From Pelodera strongyloides (Eukaryota; Nematoda; Chromadorea; Rhabditida; Rhabditidae), in the NCBI GenBank assembly GCA_036852015.1, contig JAANDG010000167.1, forward strand, positions 62,001 to 126,000: DNA of 64,000 bases. Reading direction: 5' to 3'. A program made the position numbers and the translations under genes. Shown piece by piece: positions 33,774 through 56,101 of the stretch; position 1 is the first letter of the stretch, and each line of letters begins with the position of its first letter. Below the pieces are notes generated by a model. The model saw only the letters and a list, made by a program, of their open reading frames with translations, ran no database searches and had not been told where the DNA came from.

Positions 33774-36700
33774 ATGGCTGATGCTGATGTCGGTTCTCTA
33801 TCTGACTTGGAGTTGCGTGATGCTCTAATGGCTCACGGAGTCGATGTTGGGCCCATTTTGCCCACGACTAGGTATGTTATTGTTTGTCTTTCAGAGCTAT
33901 TTCTATATGTAGTCTGAAACTCGTGGTCGATTGTTCAGTAACTCTGTTGAACGAGTTATGAGCTCAGGATACTTATTGAAAGAACCAGTCGTTTTGAACA
34001 AATTAACGCGCTGTTGAAGCAGTTTTTCTTTTTCTTTGCGTAAAGGTTACCGCTTCGTTCCTACAAATGCACGATTGACAGTGTATTTATGAGCTGCCCA
34101 TTATATTATAGATATTTTCCCCTCCCCACCTTTTCTCGTGTTTAAAAAGGCTTAAAGCTTGAGCTCGCGGTGTCCTTGAGCCCCATTCCGATTCCGGAAT
34201 TGAGCTTTTTGAATTTTTTGGAGTTTTCCGCTCCTGTTTTTTTATAATTCGACATTATAAATGTTTATTAGACTCTTAGGAAGAGCGCAACGCCATAAAA
34301 AGCTATAAGAGAGAATTTGCATTTGCGGTTTAGGTACCTTCCGTAAACTAATTGTATACTAATAAAAATGGCTGATGCTATTGTCGGTTCTCTATCTGAC
34401 CTGGATTGCGTGATGCTCTAATGGCGAACTAATTGGAGACTAATAAAACGAATTAATAGTGTTAAAATTCCAGGAACCTCTACGTCAAAAAGCTGAGAAC
34501 GCTAATGAATGGTGGATCTGTTACTCCAAAACAGCAGCAAGCTAATGGCTCACCCAGAGGCTCTCCGATGAGAAGCCACGAAGTATGTTTACGTTTTCTT
34601 TCTATAATAAAGCGGCACAACACGTGGTTTGTGGAAATGGAGACTGAATTTCCATGCGTGCAGTTATGTGCCTTTCGTAGTATAGGTGGGCAAAAAAATT
34701 GCGGAGGGTTATAGTTATAGGATAAACCCCATTTATCCGCATGCCATACCTACTTCCTTTGTTACAACATAGTTTGGGGTTTTACTTATTTACTTTTGTG
34801 TTATTTTTTTTATCCAACACAACGATGTTGCAACTTGTAAATAACATACTCTAAATAATGGATAGTCGCCAGAGGTGAAAGTTTAGATATCGGATAGTAT
34901 TATCGGCGCTAAGTGTATATATCGGGCTCATTCAAACCAAATTTGCTACACCCTCCAGCGCTAACGTTAGCTCTGGGGTCTGGGATATTCCCGATGTTTC
35001 TAATGCGTGAATTTTACGTAACGCAGTAACGCTTATTCCTCCGACTGTCATTAGCTCTTCTGCGCTCCTGATAATAATAATAAATGGGTGCGCAAAGACA
35101 AATTGGCTTTGTCCGTCATCTGAAGCTATTTCATATTTTTATGTTTGACTGAATCATATCATCTGTGTCCCTTCCCTTGTAGGATGTTCCTAATCTACGA
35201 TGGCCATTTCCATTTATGCACAATTTCAACTCCTTATTTTTTAGGATGAAGAGGAACCGGTTGCCCAGTTTACGCCCACGCGGCCCCAACAGAGCACGCC
35301 ACGCAGGGAGCCGGTCGTACAAGCTGTGGGGTTTTTATAATTAATTTTTGCTGTTACGGTTATTTTTAAATAATTTGTTTTGTATTATACACATATTTTT
35401 TTGTATGATACGCATAAGGCATAAATAACTAAATTGTCCTAGTCATTTTTTTTATAATTGATTTTTAACAGCTTGCTCTTATTTTAAAATATTTTGTATT
35501 ATACACATAGACTGACACTGACGCATAAATTGCTAAATTGTCCTGGACAGTGTTATCAGTGATATTTGTGCGCGCGAATATGGATGATGAATCAGAATTA
35601 TACGTGCGATTGTTTTTCGTCTTTTTTTTTGGAATTTGAAGTGTTTCTATTTTGTGACCTGTGAAGATGATATATTATTGAAACTAAAATCAGCGCTGTA
35701 TGAATCATGATGTGGACTGGTGGCTAATTTCATGAATTTAAATTCCTGTAATACGTGGGAATACAAACCACATCCACGTGTTACACCACTTTAATGTTTT
35801 CCGTATTGCAGCCGGTTTTCGACGACGTCGACGATGACGGTCATGAGAGTGACTGTGACTACCGTGGAGAGGAGAGTTTCCGAGTGATCAACAGAAGCCT
35901 GAATGGCAGCCAACTGTGCGAAGAAGAACCAGCGGCTGGGAGCCAAGTGTTTAAGACAGTGAGCTTTGGTTTACCCTATCTTATTATATAAAATTAGGAA
36001 ATTTGTTTGTTTGGATCTATGTTTGGATTTTGGATGATGCGTTACGCTCTAGAATTAAGATTCGGTAACGATGCAATGTGGTGTATTGTTTTGGAATGTA
36101 TTCTTTATAACTGTGTTCCCTTGTAGTCAAAATTTGTGTGCCCTTCTGAATCGGCATCGGTGGCTATTGTATTACCACAATACATGGGAATGCACTAGTT
36201 TACACACGTGTGTCCCTACACTACAGTGCATGAGAATGCGTTACAAATTTTGTACAATACCTCTTTAACGAATTCATGGAAGCGAAAGATCAAGCCGAAA
36301 CAGGAGCGAAACATTAAGGAGAGAATACATATTCGTTGTGAAACATATCGTTTTGAAAATGTGCCTAATTTTTTTTCCTTTTGCCCAGGGCATAAAACTC
36401 GTCGGGAAAAGCTCAAAACCACCATTCACCATCCAAATATATGTAGTGTTTCCGAAACTTGTATATATTTATGATACGCTTCTGATTTTCACCATATCTA
36501 ATATTCTAATCCCGACGGTGGTATGGCTACAAGCTCAAGACCACCGTCTAAAGTTATGCAATATCGGCAATATGCTAATTCGGATGGTGGTTTCGTCGGT
36601 CAAAGCGTCAATGAGTATATGCCATGCTTTTGCGAATTTTTTTTTTTTTTTGAGTTTCAGTATTATTAGTATAGAGTTACCTCAATTCCTCAAGACCTCA

Positions 36701-37035
36701 AATTACCTCAGACTTGCAGTCCTCGACATGGCGCTTTTTTCTAGAGAAGAAAATATAGTAATTACGGTTAATTCCCGGACTTTATGCTCTTTACCGTGGG
36801 GCTATTTATACTGTGCAGTCGCCTCGTGGCGTAGTGGTTAGCTGTCCATGTGCCCATGCAAGGATCACGGATTCGAGTCCCGCCCGCGGTGTGATCCACC
36901 AAAGGTGTAAAAACATTGTACTTCACTCTTATTCAGCTCTTCGTGATTGCGGTTGTTGTTGTGGGCACCGTATTTGCATTCTTCGTTTTCGACCGCATTA
37001 ACACTATCACTGGCGGAAACAATGAAGAGCTTTAG
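33774..37035 (+). CDS. emr-1: emerin-like LEM-domain protein, 5 exons
   Basis: Inner nuclear membrane protein that binds BAF and lamin. Exons: 33774-33871, 34474-34582, 35245-35325, 35812-35958, 36937-37035; 177 aa (C. elegans EMR-1 166, from memory). The LEM domain covers residues 1-42: SLSDLELRDALMAHGVDVGP then ILPTTRNLYVKKL. The middle is acidic and Ser/Pro-rich, as in emerins. A single C-terminal membrane segment (LFVIAVVVVGTVFAFFVF, residues 146-163) and a short tail ending GGNNEEL fit a tail-anchored topology. An acceptor TTTAG at 33740 lies 33 bases before the ATG. Intron 4 contains a MITE whose left arm could be read as an extra 18-codon exon, which I rejected. Intron 1 carries a broken copy of exon 1. 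Confidence 0.9.
34323..34421 (+). pseudogene. broken duplicate of emerin-like exon 1
   Basis: About 100 bp of intron 1 repeat the acceptor, 5' UTR and first 60 coding bases of exon 1 (ATG at 34368) at roughly 94% identity. A net deletion near CTGGATTGCG shifts the frame, which then stops after 17 codons. The end of the copy reverts to the 5' UTR phrase GAACTAATTGGAGACTAATA. Confidence 0.85.
36383..36624. mobile_element. GGCATAAAACTCGTCGG foldback MITE in emr-1 intron 4
   Basis: The left end CAGGGCATAAAACTCGTCGG is mirrored by AATGAGTATATGCCATG at the right. Interior CCCGACGGTGGTATGGCTA recurs at 50105-50222, and the ends resemble the element at 47509. Confidence 0.65.
36825..36900 (+). mobile_element. 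tRNA-like SINE head or tRNA pseudogene
   Basis: A-box-like TGGCGTAGTGGTTAG and B-box-like GATTCGAGTCC lie at tRNA spacing, but the acceptor and T stems do not pair, so this is not a functional tRNA. It ends about 35 bases before the emr-1 last exon. Confidence 0.45.
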
Positions 37036-37487
37036 GATGCGAAATGGCTACCGAGTTCTGGATAGGATAGGGTTGGTTTCATTGTATATCTGATTCAGGT
37101 TATTTTTTTTTGTTTCGTTCTAGGTTCTAGGCATGCTTGCTGAGTGTGTGTGTGTGTGTAACCTTTCACCTTCGCCGCCTTATTTAACACTAATTTAACA
37201 TTTTGATGTTACTTTATGATTGTGTAGCACGTTTTGTTCGTATTAGTTGATAAGAGTAATTTTTCCGTAGTGTTTCCAAAAAGTATGCATTTTGAAAATC
37301 AGAGTTATTTTGCGTGCGTGGTAGTGGTAGGGTAGAATATAATCCTCCTGAGGTCATGTTTGGTCTAAGGTCTAAGATTCTAACACTTGATGTTACGTAT
37401 ACAAGGGTAGTGCATAATATTCTTCAAGAGAAGAGGAATGAAACTACAGAGAAGTTTCGAATTTCGATATGCTAAGCTTGAATGAAG

Positions 37488-37661
37488 TTAAAGCAGTATT
37501 GCAGCTAGTGTGAGCAATTTTCATATGATAAGCAGATCCTATGTATCATATCCAAATTTGGTGCCCGTCCTGCCCTGCAAGCTTCCGCCACCAAATTTTA
37601 CATAGCATATGGTATGCGTATCACATTCAGATTTTTCAAACTAGCTACAATACTGCTTTAA
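37488..37661. mobile_element. TTAA-flanked MITE, AGCAGTATTGC subtype
   Basis: TTAAAGCAGTATTGCAGCTAG at the left and CTAGCTACAATACTGCTTTAA at the right. Confidence 0.75.
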
Positions 37662-38181
37662 ATTCGGAATATCCATTTCGGGATTGCGTTTCGAAATATG
37701 CAACTGTATCCGTATCCGCTATTTCAGATGCCGTGCAACTGGTGTAAGCCTCTCTTGAGACTTTCTACCTTCAACTGGTCGGAAAAGTTTGTCTGTTTTT
37801 AATACATTTTCTTTCCTTTTTAGCGATTTGGTTACTTTAACGTATTTATTTATTTATTGTTCTTGTTGAGTTTTATTGTTATCCCCGCATTCAATTTGAA
37901 TTGTGATGTTTTTTCTATGTGCGGTTTTCCGTTTTCTCTCTTTCTTTACGACTGGTCTCCTCTTCTCCTTAGTTACTGTTGTTTCACGATGTTTAGTTTA
38001 CGGTAGCTTTTTTTGTAGTTCCGGAAGTTGTTTTTGTTTTCTGATCATGATATTATTGTAGTTAATGAGGGCAGCTAAAAGTATGTATTATCTGATTCAT
38101 TTTTGGAGTTAAATTAGGCGAACTTCGAACATATTCTGTTTTGCATATCACAGAGTACAATTTGAGTCTCCAAATTAATCT

Positions 38182-38382
38182 TTAAAGCTGTGCAACACTC
38201 GGTTTGTGAAATGTGTTGGGTAACAGTGTTCCATTGTTTTATACACTGAGTGGGATGCAGTCTATCCTGGTGTATTTTTGGTCTATTTCCATGTAGACTT
38301 GCAAATAATACAAAATATAATACATGAAAATGCTGTTTTCCATGCGCATACGCTTCACAAGCCACATGTTATACTGCTTTAA
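38182..38382. mobile_element. TTAA-flanked MITE, AGCTGTGCAACAC subtype
   Basis: TTAAAGCTGTGCAACACTCGG at the left and CCACATGTTATACTGCTTTAA at the right. About 200 bp, in the emr-1 downstream region. Confidence 0.65.
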
Positions 38383-38867
38383 GCAGGATTATTTAGTATT
38401 CTGTAGCCTTTGCACTACATCTGATTGACTCATACCCGTATTTTGTTATTTGATACCAGTAAAAAGTAACCAGTGTCTAGCTATTATTCTCTCGACGATT
38501 TCTCGAATATTTGCATCTCGATACCACTGTTGATTTATTTTTTATTCTTTCTTTCCGAGTGCATATTACTGATGATGATTATGTCTTGTTTATAGTTTGT
38601 AGTTTGTATCGTACTGTTTTGTATGTGGACGAATAAAGATTGAACATGTTGATATTGATTGTTGTGATTTGATTAGCGAATCCGTTTGTATCGGTGCCGA
38701 TGTACCTATCCTAATTATTTGTAAAACTTGTTTAGTGTTGGTAGTTTGTCTTTCGTTTATATCTCGCTGTAAAGTAAATGCTTGACTGTTAGTTGGTGGT
38801 GGAAGATATGTTTTACTGAATGCGAACTGTAGTCTTCTTTTTTTACGGTTACGTTTGTTTTGTTTAG

Positions 38868-38990
38868 ATGTCGGCAACTTTCTGCAGTGCCGAGGCAAAA
38901 CAAGTACGACATGGAGTTGCTTCGCGTCCCGGCAGTCCGTTGGTTATGTTATTTCTTTTTATCTTTTTTATTGTATTGTACGCGTTGTAG
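38868..38990 (+). CDS. candidate 40-residue tail-anchored micropeptide
   Basis: The ATG directly follows an acceptor-like TTGTTTTGTTTAG (38855-38867), the arrangement seen in trans-spliced nematode genes here. The 40-residue frame reads MSATFCSAEAKQVRHGVASR, then PGSPLVMLFLFIFFIVLYAL and stop TAG. It has a short basic N-terminal part and an 18-residue hydrophobic C-terminus, as in tail-anchored membrane proteins. I do not recognise a family. Alternatives: last exon of a longer gene (phase 0), or chance in T-rich sequence. Confidence 0.35.
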   Translation: MSATFCSAEAKQVRHGVASRPGSPLVMLFLFIFFIVLYAL

Positions 38991-39389
38991 TTAGCGGCAA
39001 TCACTCTGTTGTATCTGCTAGCTGTCGCAAGTGCACATTTTATTCTATAGTATTATTATTAACTCTTTATTCCATTCCATAAGTGCACATAAATAGAAAC
39101 AAGAGAGAAAAAAACACATAGTATTACTTCGTTAGGATCAATTACTGTAGTTTGGGCGACTTATACGCCGGAAAGCAGTCGGCCACCTATCCCTCTGTAT
39201 GATATTCGTGTAATAGTATTTATTTTTTGAACCCCTGGAAACTATTAGCTGGACCTTTGAATGATCTACCACGACCCTTTTTGAATGTATGGAGAAGATA
39301 TAGGAAGCCCGGAGTAGGACGTGGTTTGTGGTTCTGTGCCTTTAGAGAATATTTTTATTTTTTCGTGATATTAATCGCATTCATAGCCT

Positions 39390-39575
39390 AAGGCCGCTGA
39401 CGAGCCTACCGGCGAACCACCTACGGAATTAGAATATTTAGAGGGCTCATTACTGAACCACATCCGGATTCCCGGAGGCGGTACGAGAACCGTATGAGAA
39501 ACGTATCACAAATAGAGAAAATTGCGCGAACCACCTCCGGACTCACCGGCGAGGTTTTTGCCCTGATCTCGCATT
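39390..39575. mobile_element. GCGAACCACCTCCGG foldback MITE, copy 1
   Basis: The left end CTACCGGCGAACCACCTACGG and the right end ACCACCTCCGGACTCACCGG, followed by GCGAGGTTTTTGCCC, match in reverse the element at 47509. A decayed fragment also lies around 6100-6210. Confidence 0.65.
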
Positions 39576-42500
39576 GACATTAATGAGAAAAGGAACCTAA
39601 CCAAATGGTAGGCAGTAGGCATAATCGTGTTGGAGTTGAGAATTTATATTATTGTTGTTACTAAAGAAAGACCGTTGGTTTGTATACAATCTAATAATAA
39701 TAATACATGTTTATTGATTACATAAATAACATAATCAAAAGGCAACCCACATCTTGCGTTTTGACAACGTCTATTCACCCTGTAATTGTTCTTTGAGCAA
39801 CACGTGTACATACTTATTCCGGCACTCGTAATGATGTATATCTATCGATCTGTTCCTGTTGACATTTGTTCTTTTGTCACTTTTCAAAAAACAAAAACTA
39901 TGTGTTTCACAGCCGTTATTTTTTGGCACCTTGATTGAGCCTTTAGTGCTACGGTCCTTTCCGCCCTAGTTTGAGAGCTGGGTCATAATACATACGTAAT
40001 ACTGGGTACGTATTAGTTCGATGAGCTGGGTCAACGAGTTCTCCTTGACTTCATTGTATTGTAGTAAGTTAGGATTATGCGCATGATGATATGAGAGTGT
40101 ATGTGTAATTTCTATTCTTAGCATAAAACGGCGCGTGTGTTCTTTTGGGTTGCCCGAATGCAAATGTGTACCATTCAGTTATTAAGCGTACTGTTCTGTA
40201 CCACGGAAACTATTCCTTTCGATATAGCGTCTACATCTTAGCATCCAACGCTATATTAATACGGTGTCACGGTCGTCGAGTGGTCCCTGCTATCCTTATT
40301 AGATACCAAAATGCATAGTTTGTAATGATTATCATTGATATTGGAATGTGAGATACCTGAATCATATGAGTTATGAGGTGCGACCGGCTTGGTCGGATTA
40401 GCATACTGCCGCTTCAATTGACTGCTTTGTGGTCTAGGTAGAATAATTCTATGGTTTCAGATGTGCTGTCGTAAGTCGTATAGCGGTATAGCTACCATGT
40501 TTGTGCTTTTCTTACACTTGAGCTAGTGAAATTTAATGACTACTTTCTGATTTCATACACGACTTCATGGTGTGGTATTCGTTCGTCGTGTGTGTCGTGT
40601 CGTTTTTCGTATTCAACATCTACTCGTTAACTAGTTTGATAGTTGGTCTTCTTGTATGTTGGGATATTGTATTAATAATAATATTTATTAACACATAAAA
40701 TGTGTGCATCAATATATTTCAATATAATGAATGGTTGACAAGCAACAACTATGAATGGCCACGGTTTTAATTACCTTGAACAAATTAATGTGAGTATTCG
40801 TACATTACCTCAAAAATCTTTCGTCTTATCTTATCTTTCACCTGCAGTGGAAGTGGTACCCAAGTGGACGTTCATGGAGTTTGTATATTGTACATCTCCA
40901 TTCCGATTCCGTCGTAGATAAATCTTGTCGTTTCATCCTTAACCGGCCTCCCACGACGATTCGTGGTATTTCATCACCTGTGAACTGCTCCTAGCGTTGG
41001 CTGCAGATTTAGTTTTCTATTTCTGCTCCCGTGCTCAATCTCAATAAAAGAAATGAACTATGAACATATGTCTCATCTTTATTGGAGAAAAACCAGGGAG
41101 TCTGAAAGCTCGGCACGCGCCTACCCTTTGAAGTATTATTACGCTGGACATCCCAAACAAGAGACCCTGCTTGCTGAGTTCCATTTCTGGTTTATAATTC
41201 CATCCTTTTATTTGATCCGTCTTCCGTCGGGCGGTGGATATGAATATGGTTCTCATCTGGGTATAGTTCTCATTCTCGAATAAATCTTCTCGTTTCACCT
41301 TTAACTGGCGTCCCCCAGCGATCCTGGGTACGGTAGTCTTGAAGATGACGCAACGCGCTCCCTATGGTCGTCATTCGCGTCGCGTGCGTATGTGTGTGTG
41401 CTTGGTGGAAGCCCTTGTGCTTGTGGATGTGCGTGTGCTCTGCTCTTCCTGCAAGCCTGCTTCCTGGTATGGCTCTAGTCCTGCAGGCCTGCCCTCGCAC
41501 TAGTCCTCACTCCTCTCCTTATCGAGAAACCGAAGACTACTGGTCTCTTGATCCTAAGACGCGGCTTTTCACGCCTCCGACGAGCTCTACAGCCCTTTTG
41601 TACTCGAAGGACTGTTTCGGGGTCTTATCAGCCTCACCTTTGAGCGTGAACCCATTTTCTGAGTCCTACACACTTGTGCCTTTTGTTTGACATCAGTTTT
41701 GTGGGGATCTCTTTGAGTAAACAAAAAATCGATAGCGGCCGTCTGGCCCCGCGATCAATAATTCATGCAATAGGATGGGGCGTTGTTTCTGCAAAAAGCG
41801 AGGGTTTTTGGGTGATTTTGACTTGAGCATTTGTTATGGGAAGTGATATTTTGTTAATGTTTAGTATTGATAACTTCTAAATAGCCTACTGCTCAGGACC
41901 TCTGAGGAACATGTCATAAACAAACTTTAAAACACTGTATTCCCACCCTTGAATAAGGGTGCACGCTCTTGAAGCATAAAGGATTTATTTATTTATTTTA
42001 TATAGTTTCTTGAGTTGGAGATCATTATTCGCTGTTTTTTTTTAACACTCTGGGGAAGATTTCAAAATAAAATTAAAGTAACTGAGTTTGTAATTGGCTT
42101 TTTGGATCTAGTGACTCATCGTTTGGCTATTAGAAGAAAGAATAATCGTAAATTGGGTATTACACCTTATTTTAAGCTTGTCAAACATGAATTGTCTTGT
42201 ATTTTTTATGATTAGAAAGGTAGTGAGTGTTATTCTGCAAGTTGGCATTTCTAATAGTGAAGCTTCATAATAATCTCTACAACTTATTTATTAGTTCTCT
42301 TTAATTATAGTTTTTTTATTCGCATTTATTGGTTTTTTTCCTGGCCGGGGTGTTTGTCAGATTGTATGAGCCTCGGTATCTTTGGGGAATTTGGGATGAT
42401 GTCGTACACATAATCTATAGACTTTATGGGCGGATGGTTGTGTTGTCCATCTTCTATGAATCATTTCACTGGACGTTGCTGAATAATAGAATATTGGGAT

Positions 42501-42745
42501 TAGGAAACATGGAATATTGATTTTTCTGCCTTCTCGAGTCTCTCTCTCTCCCCGCTCAATGCCTTGATCATTTTTTTTGTTGCAAATACTGTTCTTTCAG
42601 CTAGCCATTTGTTTCCAGTTTTTTTTAAAGTAATATGTAATAAGCTGGCATTTGAATCTGTTGTTTCTATGTTTTAACTGGTAATCTTTGTTACATGGGT
42701 ATCGTGTTAGAGTGAGGGCTAGATATTTGGCTTGCTTTGCAAGCA

Positions 42746-42927
42746 TTAAAGCGAAATACCGGCCGGTTTTTGAAACACATCGAGTACACAAGCATTCTTA
42801 TGCAGCTTATGCAAATGAACATAAATCATAAATTGGAATAAAAAAATCGAGCTAAATTCGAGTAACTTTGCGTAACGGATCCAGGTGTCCACGATGCGTT
42901 TCAAAAACCGGCCGGTTTTTCGCTTTA
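42746..42927. mobile_element. TTAA-flanked CCGGCCGG MITE, near-consensus copy
   Basis: Among the best-preserved copies: TTAAAGCGAAATACCGGCCGG at the left and CCGGCCGGTTTTTCGCTTTAA at the right, 182 bp. Interior ATGCAGCTTATGCAAATG and AAATCGAGCTAAATTCGAG. Confidence 0.9.
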
Positions 42928-43799
42928 AAGTGTATTATTTGACAGTTTCTGTGAACCAACCAACACCGCTAGTTTTATTGATCGGCGAGGCAACTGAACT
43001 GGAACTCTTGTTGCTTTTCTGCTTTTCTCTATCTCTTTGATTTTGAGTTCGCTGGCCCAGCCAGCTCTTTGTTTACAGTAACTTGGGTTTTGGTTGCGCG
43101 CTCATTTGAAGTACTTGAGTATTTCCAAATATTTTATATTTATGATTTTTATAACTTCTTGGTATTGTTATTATTATTGAGTAATTCGCTGGGGAAATCA
43201 AATTCTTATTTTTATTGTTTTGATTTACTGTATTTTGATGGTACTTTGGCTTCTGTACGAATAGCGAAATTCAGGGATATTTGGTGTCGGTGGCTGGGGG
43301 AATTTATGCTATATTAAAAAAAAGGCTCCGCTTTTTTGGGCTGCGTTTCCTTGAACGTTGTTAGTGATCTCTAGTAGTTAGTGATTATAAAATGTTTATT
43401 TTTTATTAATTAAACCATGTTATTAATTTATCACAAGTAGGTAATTATTGTATTTAATAAGAATGAGAAACCTGTTTGGCGAGCTAATAAGCCGTTCCCT
43501 AGTGGGGAAACTGTCAGCTTGTGACTGAGCTGAGGCTGAACAGTTGTGCTTGTGTTATTGATTAGCGTATTATCGAACTTGATATTGATATTGAAAATTG
43601 AAATGTCGCATTGAAATGTCGCCATTGCGGTTGCTGTTTGTTATAAGATGTGTGTCTGGAACTATATAGTGCGTATACTTGGCATTGGCTTTGCGCGCCT
43701 TATACGTGCTTAACCCTTTTTGACTGAATGTATAGAGCCTTCGAGCTTCTTCTGGTTTTCAGTTTGGACGTTTTCTTTAGTTTAACGATTTGTACTCGT

Positions 43800-44025
43800 T
43801 CGTCTCTCGCTCTCTCTCTCTCTCTCTCTCTCATTCTCTCTCTCTCTCTCTCTCTCTTTCTTACTCTGACTGCATATGATCGTTCCATGAAATCAATAGT
43901 ATTGTATTTACTGTTTTAGGTTTTATCACTGACTGTGTGAATGTTCTTTCCCAGTGTGTGTGATCCGAGTGTGTGTTTGTGTGTGTATGTGTGTGTGTAT
44001 GTGCGTGCGTGCGTGCGTGTGCATG
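43800..44025. repeat. (TC)n and (GT)n microsatellites
   Basis: A (TC)n run at 43805-43858 and a (GT)n/(GTGC)n run at 43955-44035, in non-coding DNA upstream of egl-30. Confidence 0.9.
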
Positions 44026-44511
44026 TGTTTGTGTGTTTTGATAGTTTGTTCCTTGCTCCCGCCTTGTTTACACGTTATGTACTATGACTGGTCACGATTA
44101 GTTATTCTGTGATTCGGCGAAACTTCTTCCATTTTGGGAATATAGTAATATGTTATGTGTTATTCATTTTGATATGTTTGCAAGTTTCCTTTGCTGTCAT
44201 ACGATCAGTAGTTGCCTTTGGTCCTGAAGCATTCGAGCTGTTTGCTTAAATCAATAGTTTGTTTTGTTCCTGTTCCTGGTTTTCGCATTTCTCTCTCTCT
44301 TTCTCCCTCTCTCTGTCATAAAGTCAATAGTTTTGTATTTCGTTTTTTTCTGGAATCTCTATCTCGTACATTGATTGATTGATGCAATGATGCTAACTTT
44401 TCGAACCGATTGATCTGGGTTCAGTACTTTATATTTTGTTGCATATTTTCTTATTCGAGCATTATGGTGGCCCGATTCCACTTGATAGTGATTACATTCA
44501 TAGTCTTGTCT

Positions 44512-44567
<56 letters not shown>

Positions 44568-44580
44568 TAATAATAATAAA
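44512..44580. repeat. (AAT)n microsatellite
   Basis: About 20 AAT units followed by AAATTTATTACGTACAG. The simple-repeat-plus-TTTATTA arrangement resembles the retroposon-like ends at 11083 and 15250. Confidence 0.9.
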
Positions 44581-45129
44581 ATTTATTACGTACAGAGACA
44601 ATCAAAGAAAGCAGTGCAACGTGCAGTTTGTGTTATAAAATACACATAATAAAACAGTAGTAAAATAAGTATCTTTGGGTGCTTAGTGCTTTCTCTGTGC
44701 TGTTTGGGTGCGTTCTCTGTACTCTACTGAACTGTTTACTGTTGCTTCGGTCCAGATCAGCATAATTGTGGGTCTGTCCCCAACTCTTTCATTTTCATGT
44801 ACTATTTATTGTTTCCTGAAATTCTCAATGAATTCCTAGAAATTTTGGAGAACCGTGTTTTGGTTCTTTACTTTATCAACAAAAAAATTTAGTTCCACAA
44901 CTCAGGAATTCAGTTTCTTCTTATTATTATTATGAACATTTTGGCTTCTCACTCTGCACCATTTTTTTGTGGTATTTTGTGGATGTTGTTTCAGTATAAT
45001 ATTGTTGCTACATTTTTAAATCTGTACCATTCTGTCATTTTTTCGTACTGTGGTTGCTGTCGTTCGCATTACCAGAATCACCGTGGTTCTAATTATGTGT
45101 AAATTGAATATAATTATGTTGCCTTGCAG

Positions 45130-45583
45130 GTAGTAGTGTGCTCGGTGTGCGCGCGCAGTGCAGGCAGACGTCTCGAGCAAGATTGAATAGGAGTGTTTCT
45201 CCCCGCCACCCGGGCCTCTCGTCTTGTTGCACGCGTGCCGCCCGCCCGTAGTAGGAAGAGGTGATCGTGTGCCGTGCGTGTCCTCCGCGCTCAGTGCCCG
45301 CTCCCGTGTCCGCGCACGCGTGTCTGCTCGCGCGTCCGCGTCCCCACACAACGTGTTGCCGGTCAGCCTTTGCGGGGGATGTCGGTGACATGACCGAGTG
45401 CTGCACGCGAAGAACATATTATCAACTACGACGACGAGCAGTATCAGCAAGCCTCGAGGTTAGAACCCTAACAACAGAGAGACTACTACAACTACTACCG
45501 CCAACGAGCTACCAGCCAAGCACCCAACCTTTGAACACACGCAAACGCGCCGACACCTGCGTTCCGACTGATCGCTGAGCAAG
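45130..45583 (+). promoter_or_regulatory. probable egl-30 5' UTR exon in GC-rich island
   Basis: GC-rich and CpG-rich stretch standing out from AT-rich surroundings. It is bounded by an acceptor-like TTGCCTTGCAG at 45119-45129 and a donor AAG/GTGGG at 45583, and would splice to TGTTGTAG at 46033 ahead of the egl-30 start. Open frames inside are not conserved-looking. Upstream ATGs would be present in such a leader. Confidence 0.4.
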
Positions 45584-45736
45584 GTGGGAGGGTTTTTTAT
45601 TTTTGTTTTTGTTTATTATTATTACTAATTGTATTGTATTGTTTGAATTGGAAGTTGTCTGAAGTTCATTGGCAGGTTTCTGTGAAGAGCTGGACGGGTG
45701 TATTTGTTAAATGAAACAACAGTGCCTGGCTGTAGT

Positions 45737-45907
45737 TTAAAGGCTAAGCGAAATACCGACCGGTTTTTGAAACACAACGAGTATACCAGCAGTCTTATGC
45801 AGTTTATGAAAAATGAGCATAAATTGGAATAAAAAAACGAGCTAAACTAGAGCAACTTTGCATAAATACGTAAGGTGTTTCAAAAACCGGCCGGTATTTC
45901 GCTTTAA
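45737..45907. mobile_element. TTAA-flanked CCGGCCGG MITE
   Basis: TTAAAGGCTAAGCGAAATACC (3-bp insertion in the end) at the left and CCGGCCGGTATTTCGCTTTAA at the right. In the 5' UTR intron of egl-30. The phrase AACAGTACCTGGCTGTAG just outside it repeats AACAGTGCCTGGCTGTAG on the other side. Confidence 0.8.
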
Positions 45908-46108
45908 TGAAATAACAGTACCTGGCTGTAGATTGGTTTAAGCTAAAAATAGTAACTTGTTTAGGGCTTAGACTTAGGCTTAGAGACCAGTGACACCACA
46001 TTAAGCTCTTACCTGTACTTTGTCATGTTGTAGCGTTGGCGGACACCGGCCCGGCGCGTTCCTCACCACCTTTCCTCTCCACTCTTCTCCTTCTTGGCGG
46101 GAGCCAAA

Positions 46109-56101
<9,993 letters not shown>

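Larger units (their letters stand above)
37036..38867. other. emr-1 3' region
   Basis: No conserved gene seen. Two MITEs (37488-37661 and 38182-38382) and a short (GT)n run at 37145. No convincing AATAAA close to the emr-1 stop; the first on this strand is near 38633. Confidence 0.45.
38991..45129. other. gene-free region upstream of egl-30
   Basis: No gene recognised. Holds a foldback MITE (39390), a CCGGCCGG MITE (42746), a diverged direct repeat (ATAAATCTTGTCGTTTCA near 40917 and ATAAATCTTCTCGTTTCA near 41281), a GC-richer segment 41340-41690 with an unrecognised 108-codon frame, and microsatellites at 43805, 43970 and 44516. Part is probably egl-30 promoter. Confidence 0.5.

Noticed and set aside
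36389..36442. An 18-codon in-phase exon for the emerin-like gene (GIKLVGKSSKPPFTIQIY)
   Set aside because: It coincides with the left arm of a foldback MITE whose end sequence recurs elsewhere (near 47509 and 50222). The gene closes well without it. Exonisation cannot be excluded.
36825..36900. Functional tRNA gene
   Set aside because: A and B boxes are present but the acceptor and T stems do not pair. The same applies to the candidates at 49372 and 53222.
41364..41690. 108-codon ORF with Cys/Val-rich start
   Set aside because: Begins in a GT-rich repeat and lacks splice or family evidence.
45016..45578. Arg/Ala/Thr-rich ORFs of 105-144 codons on both strands
   Set aside because: They arise from GC-rich composition in the probable egl-30 5' UTR, with no family resemblance.
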